Positions 38,621 through 51,360 of a stretch of DNA of 64,000 nt are shown piece by piece. The DNA lies in assembly GCF_011397635.1 (NCBI RefSeq), contig NC_064760.1:28060856-28124855 (forward strand). The letters are read 5' to 3'. This DNA is from Epinephelus fuscoguttatus (lineage: Eukaryota; Chordata; Actinopteri; Perciformes; Serranidae). A program made the translations under genes and the position numbers. The notes below the pieces were generated by a model. It saw only the letters and a list, made by a program, of their open reading frames with translations, was not told where the DNA came from and did no database searches. Each line of letters begins with the position of its first letter. Positions within the stretch are counted from its first letter, which is position 1.

Positions 38621-41600
38621 AACACCTCTAAAGCAGACAGTACCAGCAGGGGAGACTCTTGACATCCAGGGAGAACGCTGCCTTTTAAACACCAATTAGC
38701 CCTTAATCCTATTTGACATGTCTTCACCTTTAATGGCATTTTTAAGACTGTTAAACCTCACCGTCAGGTCTCTCGTTAGCTGGGGTCTTATCTGCCATTT
38801 AGCGACAACACAAACAATCCTGCGTAATGAGTAGATTTTCCTCATGTTGTTTCACTTGCTTGCAAAATACATTACAAAACACTAACTTGAAGACGATTTT
38901 GAAAAGGAAATTTTAATGAGTTTGTTGAAAACTAAATTGTCATCAGAAATTTTCATTTGCAGCATCAAACTGAACTGACTTCAAATGACAAGTGTTTCCT
39001 TCTGATCCTCGCCAACTAGTTCCATCTACAAACATCAAACACTGTGCTGTCACCTGTGAGTGCACCGTAGCATCCCACATGAATCCATAATCATCCTTTT
39101 CTTCATTTACAGCTCGTTCCAAGGCTATGAGATGTTTCTTGAGGATAAAAATGAAAGAGAGAAGAATAAAAATATGGAAATGCTGTACATTTTATTTGCT
39201 ATTGTTTAAAAGTGAGCATGAAGTCTACCCAAATGCAGAATTCATGCATTCTTTATGTGGCAGTGGACAGCCCAGCCCAAATATTTTGGAGACAAACAAC
39301 TGCAAAAGCGAAAGATAGAAAACATTGCCTATAGCAGCAGGAGCCTCGTGGATACTGACCTTATTGTGTGAAAATCCCAAACGTGCAACACTGACATTAT
39401 TAAAACTATATTAAAAGAATTCCCATTGAAATGTCAGAGACTTTGAAGCTTTGTTACTTGCACTGCAGGGACTGATGGAGCTGTCATTACCTGATGTCAT
39501 GGGGAAGGCGGGGGAATTGAGACTGTTTTGGGATTATTTTTTATTGAATCATTATTTCACCAGAAATTTCTGCAGGACCAAGTGTGCTTTTTAACTTATT
39601 TAGCACAGTGTGGAAAAAAGTGAGGGGATTATTAGCCTCTCGGGGAAACGAGGAGAAGATAAAATGAAAACTCAGAATTGCAAATGTTCAACATTCAGGG
39701 ACTTGCGAAGCAGACAGACAACATTAAACAACAAACAACATTACCATTAACAATGGGGCCAGGGAGTGTTTGGATACTGGCCTCCAAAAGCTGCAAAGCG
39801 GCACTGTTTCTGGCTGAGGAGGCGTCGTGGTGCATTGGGAGCAGATAGTAGTTTCCTTGGCCCTACGCTCCCGCTGTGTCAGCCTGAGTCACTGCACTCT
39901 CCTGGCATTGTGTACTGCTGAGGAGGCTCCGCAACACACCGAGGCTGTACATCATCATCAGTCCCTGCACACTGTTAGTGTGTGTGTGTGCGTGTGCGTG
40001 TGGGTGTATATGTCTTGTCTGCGAGTCTCTTGAGAGACCACACAAACTCCAGAGCAACAAACAAACACTACAGCAACAACAGAGCCTGCTCGAGTTTCCC
40101 ACTGTTCCCAAATAAACCAGGAACATCGTTGGCTTCCTTCCTCTTTGCATCCAAATGGGCCGTATGCATTAGTGATGCTACTCATTCACTGGCAAGCTGC
40201 CAGTCATACACACTACTACAGCACAAATTCACACCTCGGAACATGTCCTGGAAAAAACTAAGACTCTCACTCGCAAAAATAGACTGTACTGAGTGCTTTG
40301 GTGAAATGCTACAGTGGCTATGATTAATATATACCAACAACGGATCAAGTCAGTTCTTTTGCACGCATTTTAGCATCTTTTAGCGAACTGTCTTGATTTT
40401 CTGGCACAACTTTACTGGTTTGGTTCACTGGCACTGCTCTCATTGGTGTTCTTTCCAGCTGTTTTTTTTTTTGTTTTCAGCAAAAAAGATCAAATAAATC
40501 CACTATATTTTTCTTGCCCAGCACCAAAAGGCACACTTACAAAACTGGCAGCAAGCTGATGATTATAGTTTAGCATTAATTGCTAACAAACCAGATATTT
40601 CCCTCAGGAGCTGGGGAAGAGCTACAAAACCAGAGCTACAAGGAGAGTGAATATTGCACTTACCTTCAGCAGGAGGCCAGAAACATGACTCCAAATATAT
40701 GCTAGTATTTCTCTGCTGAATGTGTAAATAAACGACTGTTTGCTCACATCACAGGGGTTAGGCTATCTCGGATTGGGCATGAGAATTTTATCAGCCTGTG
40801 TTGTGAACCATGGTGCCCAAGACATGCTATTGAGTTGTAGTATGGGAAATGTGGGATCCAGCGTGGAGATCCTCACCGGTCTACCCAGATCCTAATGCGT
40901 GCAGGTTCAGGTCCCGGTTTTATTATGGTCAATCAGGTCCAAGTCGGGTCCCATTCTATTACCGCAGGTACTCAGTGTGTTTATCAATATGTGTAATACC
41001 TGAGTGAGTCCAAGAAGACCTGTGATTGGCGCTGATCCCAAGAGAAACGCTTAAGCACCGTGTGGGTGACTTGCATGGTGATTATAGGCTGACCTAATTT
41101 ACAAGGGCGAATTTAAGGTGATAAAAACGTTGAGCAGCAGCACCAGCATGTTGGAGGCGGAGCTGAGGGAGGAAGGATGTGCGGTGGGGAATCAGAGAAG
41201 GAGACGGTAAACGCAGATACTTTATTTATCCTTGAACCTGGGAAATTAAGGCATTACACATCAGATCAAATCAAATCAAATCAAATCACAACAACAACAA
41301 AATAAGTGACATTACAGTAAAATAAAGACATTTAAGACATTATTAAACATTATATAGAGTAAGATGGATATGAAAATTAACACTTTTAGCACCCTCTCTT
41401 CTCTCAGACAGGCCCTGGGTGGAGTCGGTAATATCTCAGGCCTATATTAGGAATCTATATTTTAAAAAATGATCTGGTCTAATCTGATGTCAGAATGCAT
41501 TTGATAGGTCCAGTAAGTCCTCCAATTTATTTGACGTGCCTGCAAATGCAAAGGCTGGATCACCGCTTTTAGTAATTGTAATTTTTCCTCTGAGCAGTCC

Positions 41601-44600
41601 GCCAGATATTTATGTGCATGGCTGCAGTGTAGGCAGGAAGTAAGAGTGACAGTGTTGCAGAGCGGGCCACAGTGACTGGCATGTGATCACAGCTTTGCTT
41701 GTGAATGTCTTTCCTAATTCCAGCAGTAGCAACATCCTCTCTGAGGTGGCCTCTCATCTTATTAAGGTGCCTAAGGAATAATTACCTCTAAATTAATTGG
41801 GAGGGAAGAACAATGCACTTCAGAGCGGACTGCTCTTGTGTCATCCATTATGTATAGGCCCTCTGACGGCTTTGAAGTGATCATCACACTGCTGTATTCT
41901 TCTCCCAGAGTTTTGTGAAGTCTCTATTATGGCCCGTGGCTGTGTGTCTCTGTCTCCGACACATCAAGGTGAGCAGAGAGAGCGCTCTCCCCTGCAGCCA
42001 CGGCTATTACAATGTACAGACGGAATTCAATTAAAAAACACCACTAACAGAACACATTGGAGTTATTGAGATTTAATCAGTCTGTCGCACAGAAACACTC
42101 TAGCTGAATGCAACCAATTAATGGAAGGCAGAATTAATGGATTAATGGAGGGCTGAAAGAGCAAAATGCTAATTCCTGCCTGTTACCCCCCCACATATTC
42201 TCAGAACTGCATTTAGAGCTTTTGCATTGCTGTAAACCTCTAAATGGGAATGCATTTGAGATTTAGCTTTTCAGCTCTTTTAGCCCACATTCAGCCACGC
42301 ACTTTAACCCGCAAATCCCGAGTTTACTCAAGATAATGAACCCAAGAACGGTCCACATTTGAGGGTTCACACCAGATTATGGTAACAAGTGAGCTGCCTT
42401 TTTTTTAAAACAAAAACTGGGTTTCAGTTGTTTTTTTGCACTCCAGGTTCACTGTGTGCCATTTGTGTCTTGCTTATTTGTTTTTTTGTTTATCACGGGG
42501 CCCCTGGAGCTCCATAATTCAGCCTTGATTACAAGTGATTTCTGCTGTATGTTGTTTCACACTATAGATTCATGCTGGCAGATAGAAAATAAAGAGGTAA
42601 CAAGCTAAATATTGAAAGCACAGAGAGTTTTATTTATTTCATTATTCCTTTTTACTCTCTCAGTGTTTTGTCCCACTTACATACTATAATACAAAATAGT
42701 TTTTATTTTGTTTGATATGCAGCAGAACCAGACGCTCTGTGTTAAGCAGTAAAATCCTAATTTGCAAAACCAGTTCACAGGAGGCTTTTTAAAAATTTAA
42801 AACAGTGAAGAAAGAAAAGAAAATACACCCACAAATACGCACACAAAATACATCCGCAAATTCATAAATGCATCATCAAAGATACACCCACAAATACACA
42901 CAGAGAAATACATCCACACAAAATTTATCTTTTAGCTATGATGTACCTCTATTAAAAACATTTAAACATTTGGTGGTGTCCAAATGAGGTTTGGGGTAAT
43001 GCAATGTGACAGTTACTGTTTGTTGAGGCCAGCGTGTCCACTCTCCTGACATGCTGGTGTCATGTAACAAATTCATTAAGCAGAGGAGTCATTTAAAAAT
43101 AAGCTTTAAGTTAGAGCAGCTTATGAAGCTTCCACAGCTAAACATATTGTCTTTTCCAAGATATGACAATGATGCCACCTCACTGAATTTTTAACCATCA
43201 TTTTTACTGTCGACTTATACAGTGATATAATGGAGTTTTATAGTTGATTGCAAGGCTTGTGATGGTGGATAGATTACTGAAGCAGCCTACTGGGCACAGG
43301 CCCAGGGGCCTAAAGCGTCAGAGTCCCCACTGGTCTCCACCTGCAAAATGTCACTCAAATTAAAAGCCCTGAGACATCAAGCTGACAGTCAGCCGTTGGC
43401 TCATCGGTGAATAAAAATGACTCTGATTGGCAGTTCAGCTCAGCACACATGGACAGAAACAGAGCAAAGTAAACAAAGAGCTAAAGTTGAGAGGGAGTGA
43501 GAGCAAAACAAACTTGTTTCATAAGGTAAGATTGTTTTTCTTTAGCCAGGAGCTCTTTGGCAGAAACGTTTCCTGATGGTTTGTGTTATTGTTCAGTGGC
43601 GCACAGTAAATACGCTCTGCTCTTTCAACATTGGATTGTGATGTTAATGTGCTAAGTGGCTAACTATCATCAAGACGGTCTTCCAGTTTCCCTTTTTGAA
43701 TTAGGATTATTGACAGCTGCTGTGTTGCTGGAGTGGAGAGTCATTTCCTCTCACGCAGGTGCAGAATGTACGTGAAGCTGTAACTGTTGATGGACATTCC
43801 CCCAACATACCTCAGTCAAACTGTGATGCTGGAACATTACAATTTCAAATTAGAAAAAAAAAGTTTTTAAAATACCTGATTTATTTGTTGCTGAGTAGGA
43901 AGAAATACTTGCACATTCAGTATTTCTTATGCAGATGCATCAGGGACAAGATATTGAGCTGTTGCCTGAGCCATCACACTCCTGTCCAATTCACATTCCA
44001 CTTCCTCGTTGAGCAGCTCCTCTCCGCAGCATCTATTTTACATTGCTTTGTAAGTAAAATGTCCGTCGACGCGACACTCAGAAACTGAGCGATTTTAACA
44101 TGCATTCTTACATTTTTAATCATTTTTCATTTTGTTCTTCCAGTGTCAACATAATTCAGAAAATGCCCGAAACTATATTCATGCAACACTGCTTTAATTC
44201 CGAATGTCTCCGCTCAGCGCCCGTGCAGTGAGTCGCAGCGTGTTCCAGGCTTTTCACGCCACATGTTTCCCAGGACAAAGACTTCTCCAGAGGACACAAG
44301 CCCTCCTCAACCTGTTTATTATCTCAGCAAATGTGACCTTGATCTGTTGATCCTTATCTCGAGTCATTCAGATTTTCAAAAGGCCCATTGACTCATGTCT
44401 GTCATTTCAATATCATGGTTCTCCTGTGGTTTTAGTGGCGTTTTGGGGCGAGCCCAAATAATTGGATTTTCTAACCTCAGACTGTTGGCACTGCCAGAGA
44501 GGATTGGGGAAATTAAAATCTTCCCTGTGCAGTGAATCAATATAAAAACAATCCCCCCCTTCACTCTTAAAATGTGCTAGACATGCATAGAAAAGCAATT

Positions 44601-46799
44601 AACCCACTGCAGGAATTGATTTGGTCCACTCCAGCTTATCTCTTTTGGCGTGGCCAGGATTTTTACATACCCGCTGGGAAGATCAAAAGTTTTTCCTTGT
44701 TTCAAAACCTGACAACATCCCAGGATTAGCACTGATTTTATCTTCACCAAGCAATTACCTGCTATGGTAATCAATGCAGGGCTGCTGTCTTTAATAGTCT
44801 GTGGTATCGCCTCCTCTGCAGGCTGTGCAAATTACAGTGATTCATCACCGCACTGCACTGCCAGCAATGCTAAATCTATTCACACATACTGTACAGACAC
44901 AGACACAGGCACGCACCTTCATGTTGCTGTTGCTGCTATAGTGGCTGCTAAGTAGCTCTCTGTATCCTGGTGCAGAGAGGTTGCTGAGACCTTGATGCCT
45001 GGTCTTAAAAAAGAGAAAGCACAATTTTAGCCAGCAATTAACACATTAGCAGCAAGAATGGAGGCATTCACAAGTGCTGTACTGTATCTCACACCAGCAA
45101 ACCCACAGACCCACAAACACAAGCTGCCAACAGTAGCAAAAAATCTTGGTGAAGCGGCTGTCCAAGTTTCCATCAATCACATTTACAATCCTGGAGAGTT
45201 TGTTATCTGACATATTTTGGCACCCTATATTCAGTGGTGGATCTTCATATTGGTGGCAAAGGCAGCACAGGAAAACTCTTTGTTTTTTATTATTTTTGTT
45301 TGCTTGTTAAACTGTTTTTTTGTGCTGATTTCTCATTAGCTGAAATCTAAAAGATAGTAATAATAATAGTAATTTTCTTTTGTCAGGGAAGTGCGGCACT
45401 TGCCAAGGGCGCCAAATCAGTGCCTAAATAGTTGCAAACAAATGTCATTTAAATTCCACTATAATCAGAAAATTGTACTCAAAAAGACGAGAAAACAATT
45501 TGAGTGTGGCTGCCACTGCAGAGCAAAATTCAAGAGGACAAAAGTCTTCATGAGATGAAGAGAATTAAAGAGGATGGCCTCTGCCTGATTGGATGGGGTA
45601 TGAAGTTAGAGCGGCAGCAGCCTCAGAGAAACTGATGAACTCCAGGACGAGAGCTTCTGCTCCAATGAGCTGCAATGAACACATCTGGCCATAGTGCCTT
45701 TTTCGCTCTCTCCCTAAATCTCTCCTCTATGCACGTGCGCCAGCTCATGGAGAAAATCAATAGCAAATCACCTGTTTGTGTCTCCGGGCGACACCTGCCA
45801 GCTCCTGCAAATGTAACATCTCATATCCAGACGGTTTAGACAAACGCACAGCCTCTGAGCAGTGCTCAACAGGAAGGAGCGCAGACAGGAAAAGTCAAAA
45901 CAGGAAAAGATCTGTGTGCTTCCACATCTCACGGGCCTGGTACATTCTGGGAGAAATAAGCAGGGGGGTGCAGAGAGGAGCGCTGCTGGCTTTGGGAACA
46001 GGACAGAAGGGTGGGAACGGGACATTTCCTTTTCTGCTGTCACAACATTATCTGAGCTGGGTTATTTATGTACCAGCGACGGTGCTTTGCTTTAACTTAG
46101 GAATGACTGTTTGTTTGAGACAAAAAAACAAATCCATTCAAATTAGATTTTGAAAAACACCACAAAGCCAACTGGGACTGCATATTTAAATACTACACAA
46201 ATTATTAAAGTGGATTAAAAACCAGTTTTGGTCATGGTAAATGTGGTTCAGAACAGTGGGGAGTCTGTGCTGCTCTGCACAATACATTATCTTAGCCAGT
46301 GTGGAGGTTTAGGATTAAAATTTCCTGCCTGCTGAATGAGCCTTAAACCTTTATTATGTGATTATATGAAACATGTCTGAATTTTCTCACTGGAATCTGA
46401 CTAAAAAAAACTGAATCCTTTGGAGCTCCTGAACAACGAGCAGCTATAATCTGTGAAAAGCTCAGTCATAAAGTGTGCGATGCTGAGTCTTACATCTGAC
46501 TGTGATTACTACAACATATACTGTGTATTTATAAAGCAGTAACAGTGGGTCATTATTATACCTGTAAGAATAAAACAAGAAAAAACACGAGGGCTTCATT
46601 TTTAATGACATAACATCTTAAAATCATCTATCTATCACGTCTATCACTGCAATATCATTTTTCACACCACCCTAGTTTAAGTATCAGAAGTGCATCCCTC
46701 CTTCACTGCTGCATCAGAGAGATTGGACATGAATTTTTGATTTGTATGCGATCGATCAAACGTCGACAATTGAATTCACAGAGTTTGTACTGCTTGAAA
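38621..46799. other. Long intergenic stretch; a few simple repeats, one homeodomain-type site cluster
   Basis: Contains a GT run near 39979-40006, a weak LINE-tail copy near 41215-41290 (actttatttatccttgaacc), and a TAAT-rich patch at 42003-42175. No coding block was recognised. Parts such as 44340-44720 are free of evident repeats and could be conserved non-coding sequence, which cannot be judged from one genome. Confidence 0.45.
42003..42175. promoter_or_regulatory. Candidate homeodomain-site cluster
   Basis: At least seven TAAT/ATTA cores fall within about 170 bp: ggctattac, attcaattaa, gatttaatcag, accaattaatgg, agaattaatgg, ggattaatgg, tgctaattcc. Three share the fuller form ATTAATGG. 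No recognisable repeat covers the patch. A developmental enhancer is one reading; AT-rich chance is the other. Confidence 0.2.
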
Positions 46800-47325
46800 T
46801 TCAACTTGTGAAAATCCACTCACCCACAAACTGGCCATTATGCATCAATTATTCACCCTGTGTTACATTGAATCTGTGAAGAAAACTTTGTTTTTTTGGC
46901 GTGCCTCAGCGGTGAACAAAGAGTCCAAAAGGGGCGCTACTGCGTTTAACAGCAGCAAAACTAGGCCTTCTGTATGTCGAAACATCTGTTTACAAACTCT
47001 CAAACAACTCCAAGTCTCATTATTCCAGTAGTATGCTCATAACTTCCTGAAGACTTACTGTTTAAAACCCTTAGCACACGACTGAATTTATGAGGCTTAC
47101 ATAACACTGCATGAGTTGTGTGAGAGTTTGTAAACAGATGTTTCGTAATAGTTTTCCTGATGTTAATTACAATCTTCTTTCACTTTAATTCATCAAGAAT
47201 GGTCACTGTTTTTGGATCCTTTGCTCACTGAGGTATGTGGCGAAAACAAGGTTACTTTACCAATTCAAGGTAACATGGGGTGAGTAATTGATATAAAAAT
47301 GGTCATTTAAGGGTGGATATTTACA
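46800..47325. mobile_element. Fold-back MITE, copy 2 of the 3897 family
   Basis: The left arm cactcacccacaaactggcc, gttacattgaatctg and gaaaactttgttttttt mirrors the right arm caaggtaacatgggg, aaaaatggtcattt and aagggtgg. The central blocks acatctgtttacaaactctc and gagagtttgtaaacagatgt are perfect complements over 20 bases. No clean TTAA is seen at the outer ends, so this copy is older or trimmed. Confidence 0.65.
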
Positions 47326-47489
47326 AATTAAATTTCAAATAATACAAACTTGAATTTAACTGTGAACATTCAGCATCACAGATCACATACAAATTAAAAA
47401 TTCATGTCTACTCTGTCTGATGCAGAGGTGCAGGAGAGATGCACTTCTTCTAGATTTTGATATGATTTCTTTCCCTTTTTAAAAATATA

Positions 47490-48374
47490 TCTTACTATAT
47501 AATGACAAAAACTCTGTCTGTCTGTGTCTCTGTTCCACGTTTTTCTCCTCACTGACTTGGTCAATCCATGTGAAATTTGGCACAGCGGTAGAGGGTCATG
47601 GGAGGATGCGAATGAAGCAATATTACATCAATTGGCCAAAGGGGGCGCTATAGCAACTGATTGAAATTGCAAACTTTGAGTGGGCATATCTCATGCCCCG
47701 TATGTCGTAGAGACATGAAACTTTGCACAGAGATGCCTCTCCTCATGAGGAACAAATCTGCCACAAGAATCCATAACTTCCGGTTATATAGATTTTCCGC
47801 TATTTTGAATTTTTTGAAAAACACTTAAAATCGATCTCTTGCCAGGAAGTTTGAGCGATCTGCATGAAACTCGGTGAACATAATCTAGGGACCAATATCT
47901 AAAGTTCCCTCTTGGCAAAAGTTGGAAAACTTACTAAAACCGAGCATCTATAACTAAAAGGTAACATAAAGGTGTATAGCATCTCAAGGGTTTCACCGAT
48001 CACCACACAACTTTGTAGGCATATGACCACACATAATCTGAGGGGACCCCTCCATTATTGACCCCATCAAACAAAATGGGGGCGCTAGAGAGCTAATTTC
48101 TTATCTAGGCCTAACCGCCATATCGATTTTTACTAAACTTGGTAGATATGTAGAACAGGACGCCTCAAGGTGACTGGAGAAATTTAACTCTAACTGGCAA
48201 CTGGGTGGCGCTATAACAACAGAAAAATGCTTAAAAATGGCTAAAATGCAACTGATCGCTGTGGCTCCCCCTGTGGCTGAATGTTGTTGGGTTTTTTTTT
48301 CTAATTTTTGATATGACGATGATTTTGATATTAAGTCATGGTATGATATGCTGTACATAATGGATATGGACTAG
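47490..48374 (+). mobile_element. Non-autonomous Helitron-like element (copy 3)
   Basis: Begins TCTTACTATATAATGAC after A and ends gatatggaCTAG before T, the same rule as the copy at 30344. The body is nearly collinear with copy 2 but lacks about 150 bp of its right end (the duplicated 5'-like block), and has a small internal change near 47945-47985. No coding. Confidence 0.6.
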
Positions 48375-48849
48375 TTGTTATTATTATTAGTAGGAGTAGG
48401 AGTAGTAGTGGTAGTATATCCACATTAGTTATTACTATCATGATTGTATCTTTATCTGTCTGTGTACGTGTTCGGGGGTGTTTGTAAAATGTTAAAAACA
48501 AATAAATAGCTAAAAAAAAGATATTATGTTATAAAAAAATGATGCCCTTGTGTTTTTTTCCCCTCTGGCTTTATTCTTACAAGGGTAAACACAGTATGTA
48601 CATAATAATGACCCACTGTTACTGCTTCAATTACATCAATAATATTCTGTTATTCATGGGCTCTGAAGGACTCAGGCATTTTCCTCAGACTCCAGTTAGG
48701 ACATTCAAACATGTTTCATCACATAATAAAGTTTTGAGACTCATTTTGTAGGCAAGACTTTTCAATCCTAAACCTCCACACTCACTAAGATAATATGAAA
48801 TCTGCTTGTGCATTCCACTGAGTCGCCCCGTGTGCACTACTTGCATCAG

Positions 48850-49140
48850 GGAGTGTTTTAAATAGGAGGTTTTAGGGAAAATGCATGTGTTTGGGAAGCG
48901 CTGAGGATATGACTGTATAAATGAGACTTAGATTATTCTGCAGGAGTTGTGTAAGAGTCTGTAAACAGATGTTCTTGGTGTAGTTTTGCTGTCATTAAAT
49001 GCATCAAGTATTTTCTCTGTATTTGGATTCTTTGTTCACCGTGGAGATATGAAAGAAAAACAATTTTCTTCACAGACTGAACAAAACACGAGGTGAGTCA
49101 CTGATATACCAATTATCATTTTGTAGGCGAATTATTCTTT
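48850..49140. mobile_element. Right half of a fold-back MITE (3897 family, copy 3)
   Basis: Shares gaaaatgcatgtgtt, aatgagacttagattat, gcaggagttgtgtaagag, gtaaacagatgttcttgg, tagttttgctgtcatta and tatcattttgtaggcg with the right arm of copy 1. The left arm is missing. TTAA occurs at 49140-49143, just after the right end. Confidence 0.6.
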
Positions 49141-49143
49141 TAA

Positions 49144-51001
49144 TTGATTTTTTTTAAATTGCTACATTACAACAATTTTGGTGATTGACAACAAAAACGC
49201 TAAAAAATGTGCAAAAAGTTTACTCTTGTTTTATTTCTTGAGATTGAAATTAAGATGCCAACACTTGATTTCTCATGAATTTAGATCACATCATTTAAAT
49301 TCAGCTGCCAGGTGGCACAAATCTCATCTTGTACCGCTTTCCCCACTTCAAAACATGTTCTTCCTGTTCGATAACTTCATGCCCCCAGACACAGTGACTC
49401 CATGATGAAACTGTCTCCTCGCTGCTTCCTGTGTGGGTGGATTACATCTGGATCCCCCGTCTTCTTCTGTATGGCAGACATGAGACTAAGCATGCAGACA
49501 AACACATCTTATTCTGAGCTCTGTTCTGCACAACAGGGAAGCGTATCCGAACAATAGCCTCCGTGCTATTCAGTAATCCAAACAGATTGGAGGATAAACA
49601 CTACCCAGACTAAATCCATGGCTCACGATTGCAACATTTTCTTTGGTTCAGGCCCCAAGGGTAAGGGATCAGCTGTGCGTGCATCAGCAGCCCAATTTGA
49701 TTCTTTATGAGGCAGATGCTGCAGATAAGAGGCACTTAAGATGCCCACAGGTTGTATGTCTCAGTATCACAGTCCAGGACGCAGGGAAATTAATAGAAGA
49801 GCTAGTTTGTTATAAACGAGGGACTTTTAGAGTCAAAACAACTTCGACTCTAATGTTTGGACATAAAACGAGACTCTGGGCTGCTGTTAAAATGAAGATG
49901 ATGCCGTTATGATTAAGTGCATCTACCTGAGCAGAATGTACCTTCAGTTCCTGGAACGACAGAAAAAGATTCAAGATCAGATTAATCAGACTAATGGTGC
50001 AGCAACATCAACCCACAGACCAATTTAACGACAATAGATGCAAGTGATGGAAGAAGCTTTCAGATCTTTTACTCAAGTGAAAGCAGCAGCGTCACAATTT
50101 CCTGCATTCAAACATGTACTGAAATAAAATAGCAGATGATCAACATAATAATGTTCTCAAATGTTCACTTCAGACTCTCCGTTTAGTGGCTGTTCTGGTT
50201 CTTTCAGTCTTATCACATCATTGCCATCTGGAGATTGAGTTAACACAGATGATATGGAATTATAGATGTTTTTCAGAGGACTTTTCATCCACGTTGACAA
50301 CTGAACAAACTCCATCTGCTGACAAAGGTTATGCACTATGATTAGAAGGGCCAGGTCAGCTATTTAATAAACAATGTGGTCAAATCTGACCTGATAAAAG
50401 CTGTAGTGAGCTGCCTCACTGCTAACAGAGTGTCGGCTACATCCCTGCCAATGTTTCCCATACATTGATTTATTTATGGCCACCTGCCACATAATGATGT
50501 TCTGCATTTTTACTAATTAAGATGGTTAAAATCTTATTTCACTGTAGAGCTGTGTACAGTGCATTGATTTGTTCAGCCCCTCCTCACCCTGCTCAGCAAC
50601 CCCAGTGCCAGGGGTTGCAGCGGGCTGAAGGCCGGCAAGGTCTAACCTGTGTAATGTCAGCAGTAGAAGGTTTGCTGATGTGGTGGGGAGTCAGGGCGGC
50701 CTGGGTTCAAACCTCTGGCACTGGCGTTTCTGCTGTCTGAAATAAATGAATAGCTACAGCTGCTAACTAAATGTCCTCATATGACAGAAATCATCTTACA
50801 AAAGGGGTTCCCATGTGATTCATGAAACATTCAAGTGTTGATAAATGTGCCACCTGAAAACAATCGGAATTTTTATATCCCACTCAAGTATATTCTCAGT
50901 ATAGAGGCCTCACCTCTAGAAGTTATGACATGAAGAGGAGTAATACAATAAGGAGAAAAAAATTCTCTGAGCTAGAAATGGAAACGCTGACGTCCCAGGG
51001 G
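49144..51001. other. Intergenic stretch, nothing firm
   Basis: A patch at about 50560-50735 (gcagtagaaggtttgctgat, ctgggttcaaacctctggc) loosely resembles part of the 13110 repeat family. No coding potential. Confidence 0.4.
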
Positions 51002-51360
51002 GGCGGCACAGGGGTGTGGTGGTTAGCACTGTCGCCTCACAGCAAGAGGGTTTCTGGTTCGAATCCAGAGGAGACCTTCTGTGCAGAGTTTGTATGTTCT
51101 CCCCGTGTCAGCGTGGGTTTTCTCCCGGTACTCTGGCTTCCTCCCACAGTTCAAAGACATGCAGGTTAATTGGTGACTCTAAATTGGCCATAGGTGTGAA
51201 TGTGAGTGTGAATGGTGGTCTGACTCTATGTGTCAGCCCTGTGATAGTCTGGTGACCTGTCCAGGGCGTACCCTGCCTCTCGCCCAATGGGATAGGCTCC
51301 AGCCCCCCCGCGACCCTCAAGAGGATAAGCGGGTATGAAAATGGATGGATGGATGGATGA
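51002..51360 (+). mobile_element. tRNA-derived SINE with GGAT tail
   Basis: The 5' part reads like a tRNA gene: tggttagcactgtcgcctc near the A box and ggttcgaatcc, a perfect Pol III B box (about 51057-51067). The body follows the well-known fish SINE wording (gtatgttctccccgtgtc, cttcctcccacagttc, agacatgcaggttaattgg, ctggtgacctgtccaggg, gggataggctccagcc, gaggataagcggg). It ends in a (GGAT)n run. The copy at 54540-54895 is inverted. The ORFs on both strands are repeat readings. Confidence 0.8.

Noticed and set aside
50560..50735. A further copy of the 13110 repeat family
   Set aside because: Only short phrases agree (gtttgctgat, ggtt.ca.ac.tctgg); too weak to list as a copy.
51057..51067. A tRNA gene
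   Set aside because: Only the Pol III B-box part is tRNA-like; the sequence continues as a SINE body with a GGAT tail and cannot fold as a cloverleaf of normal length.
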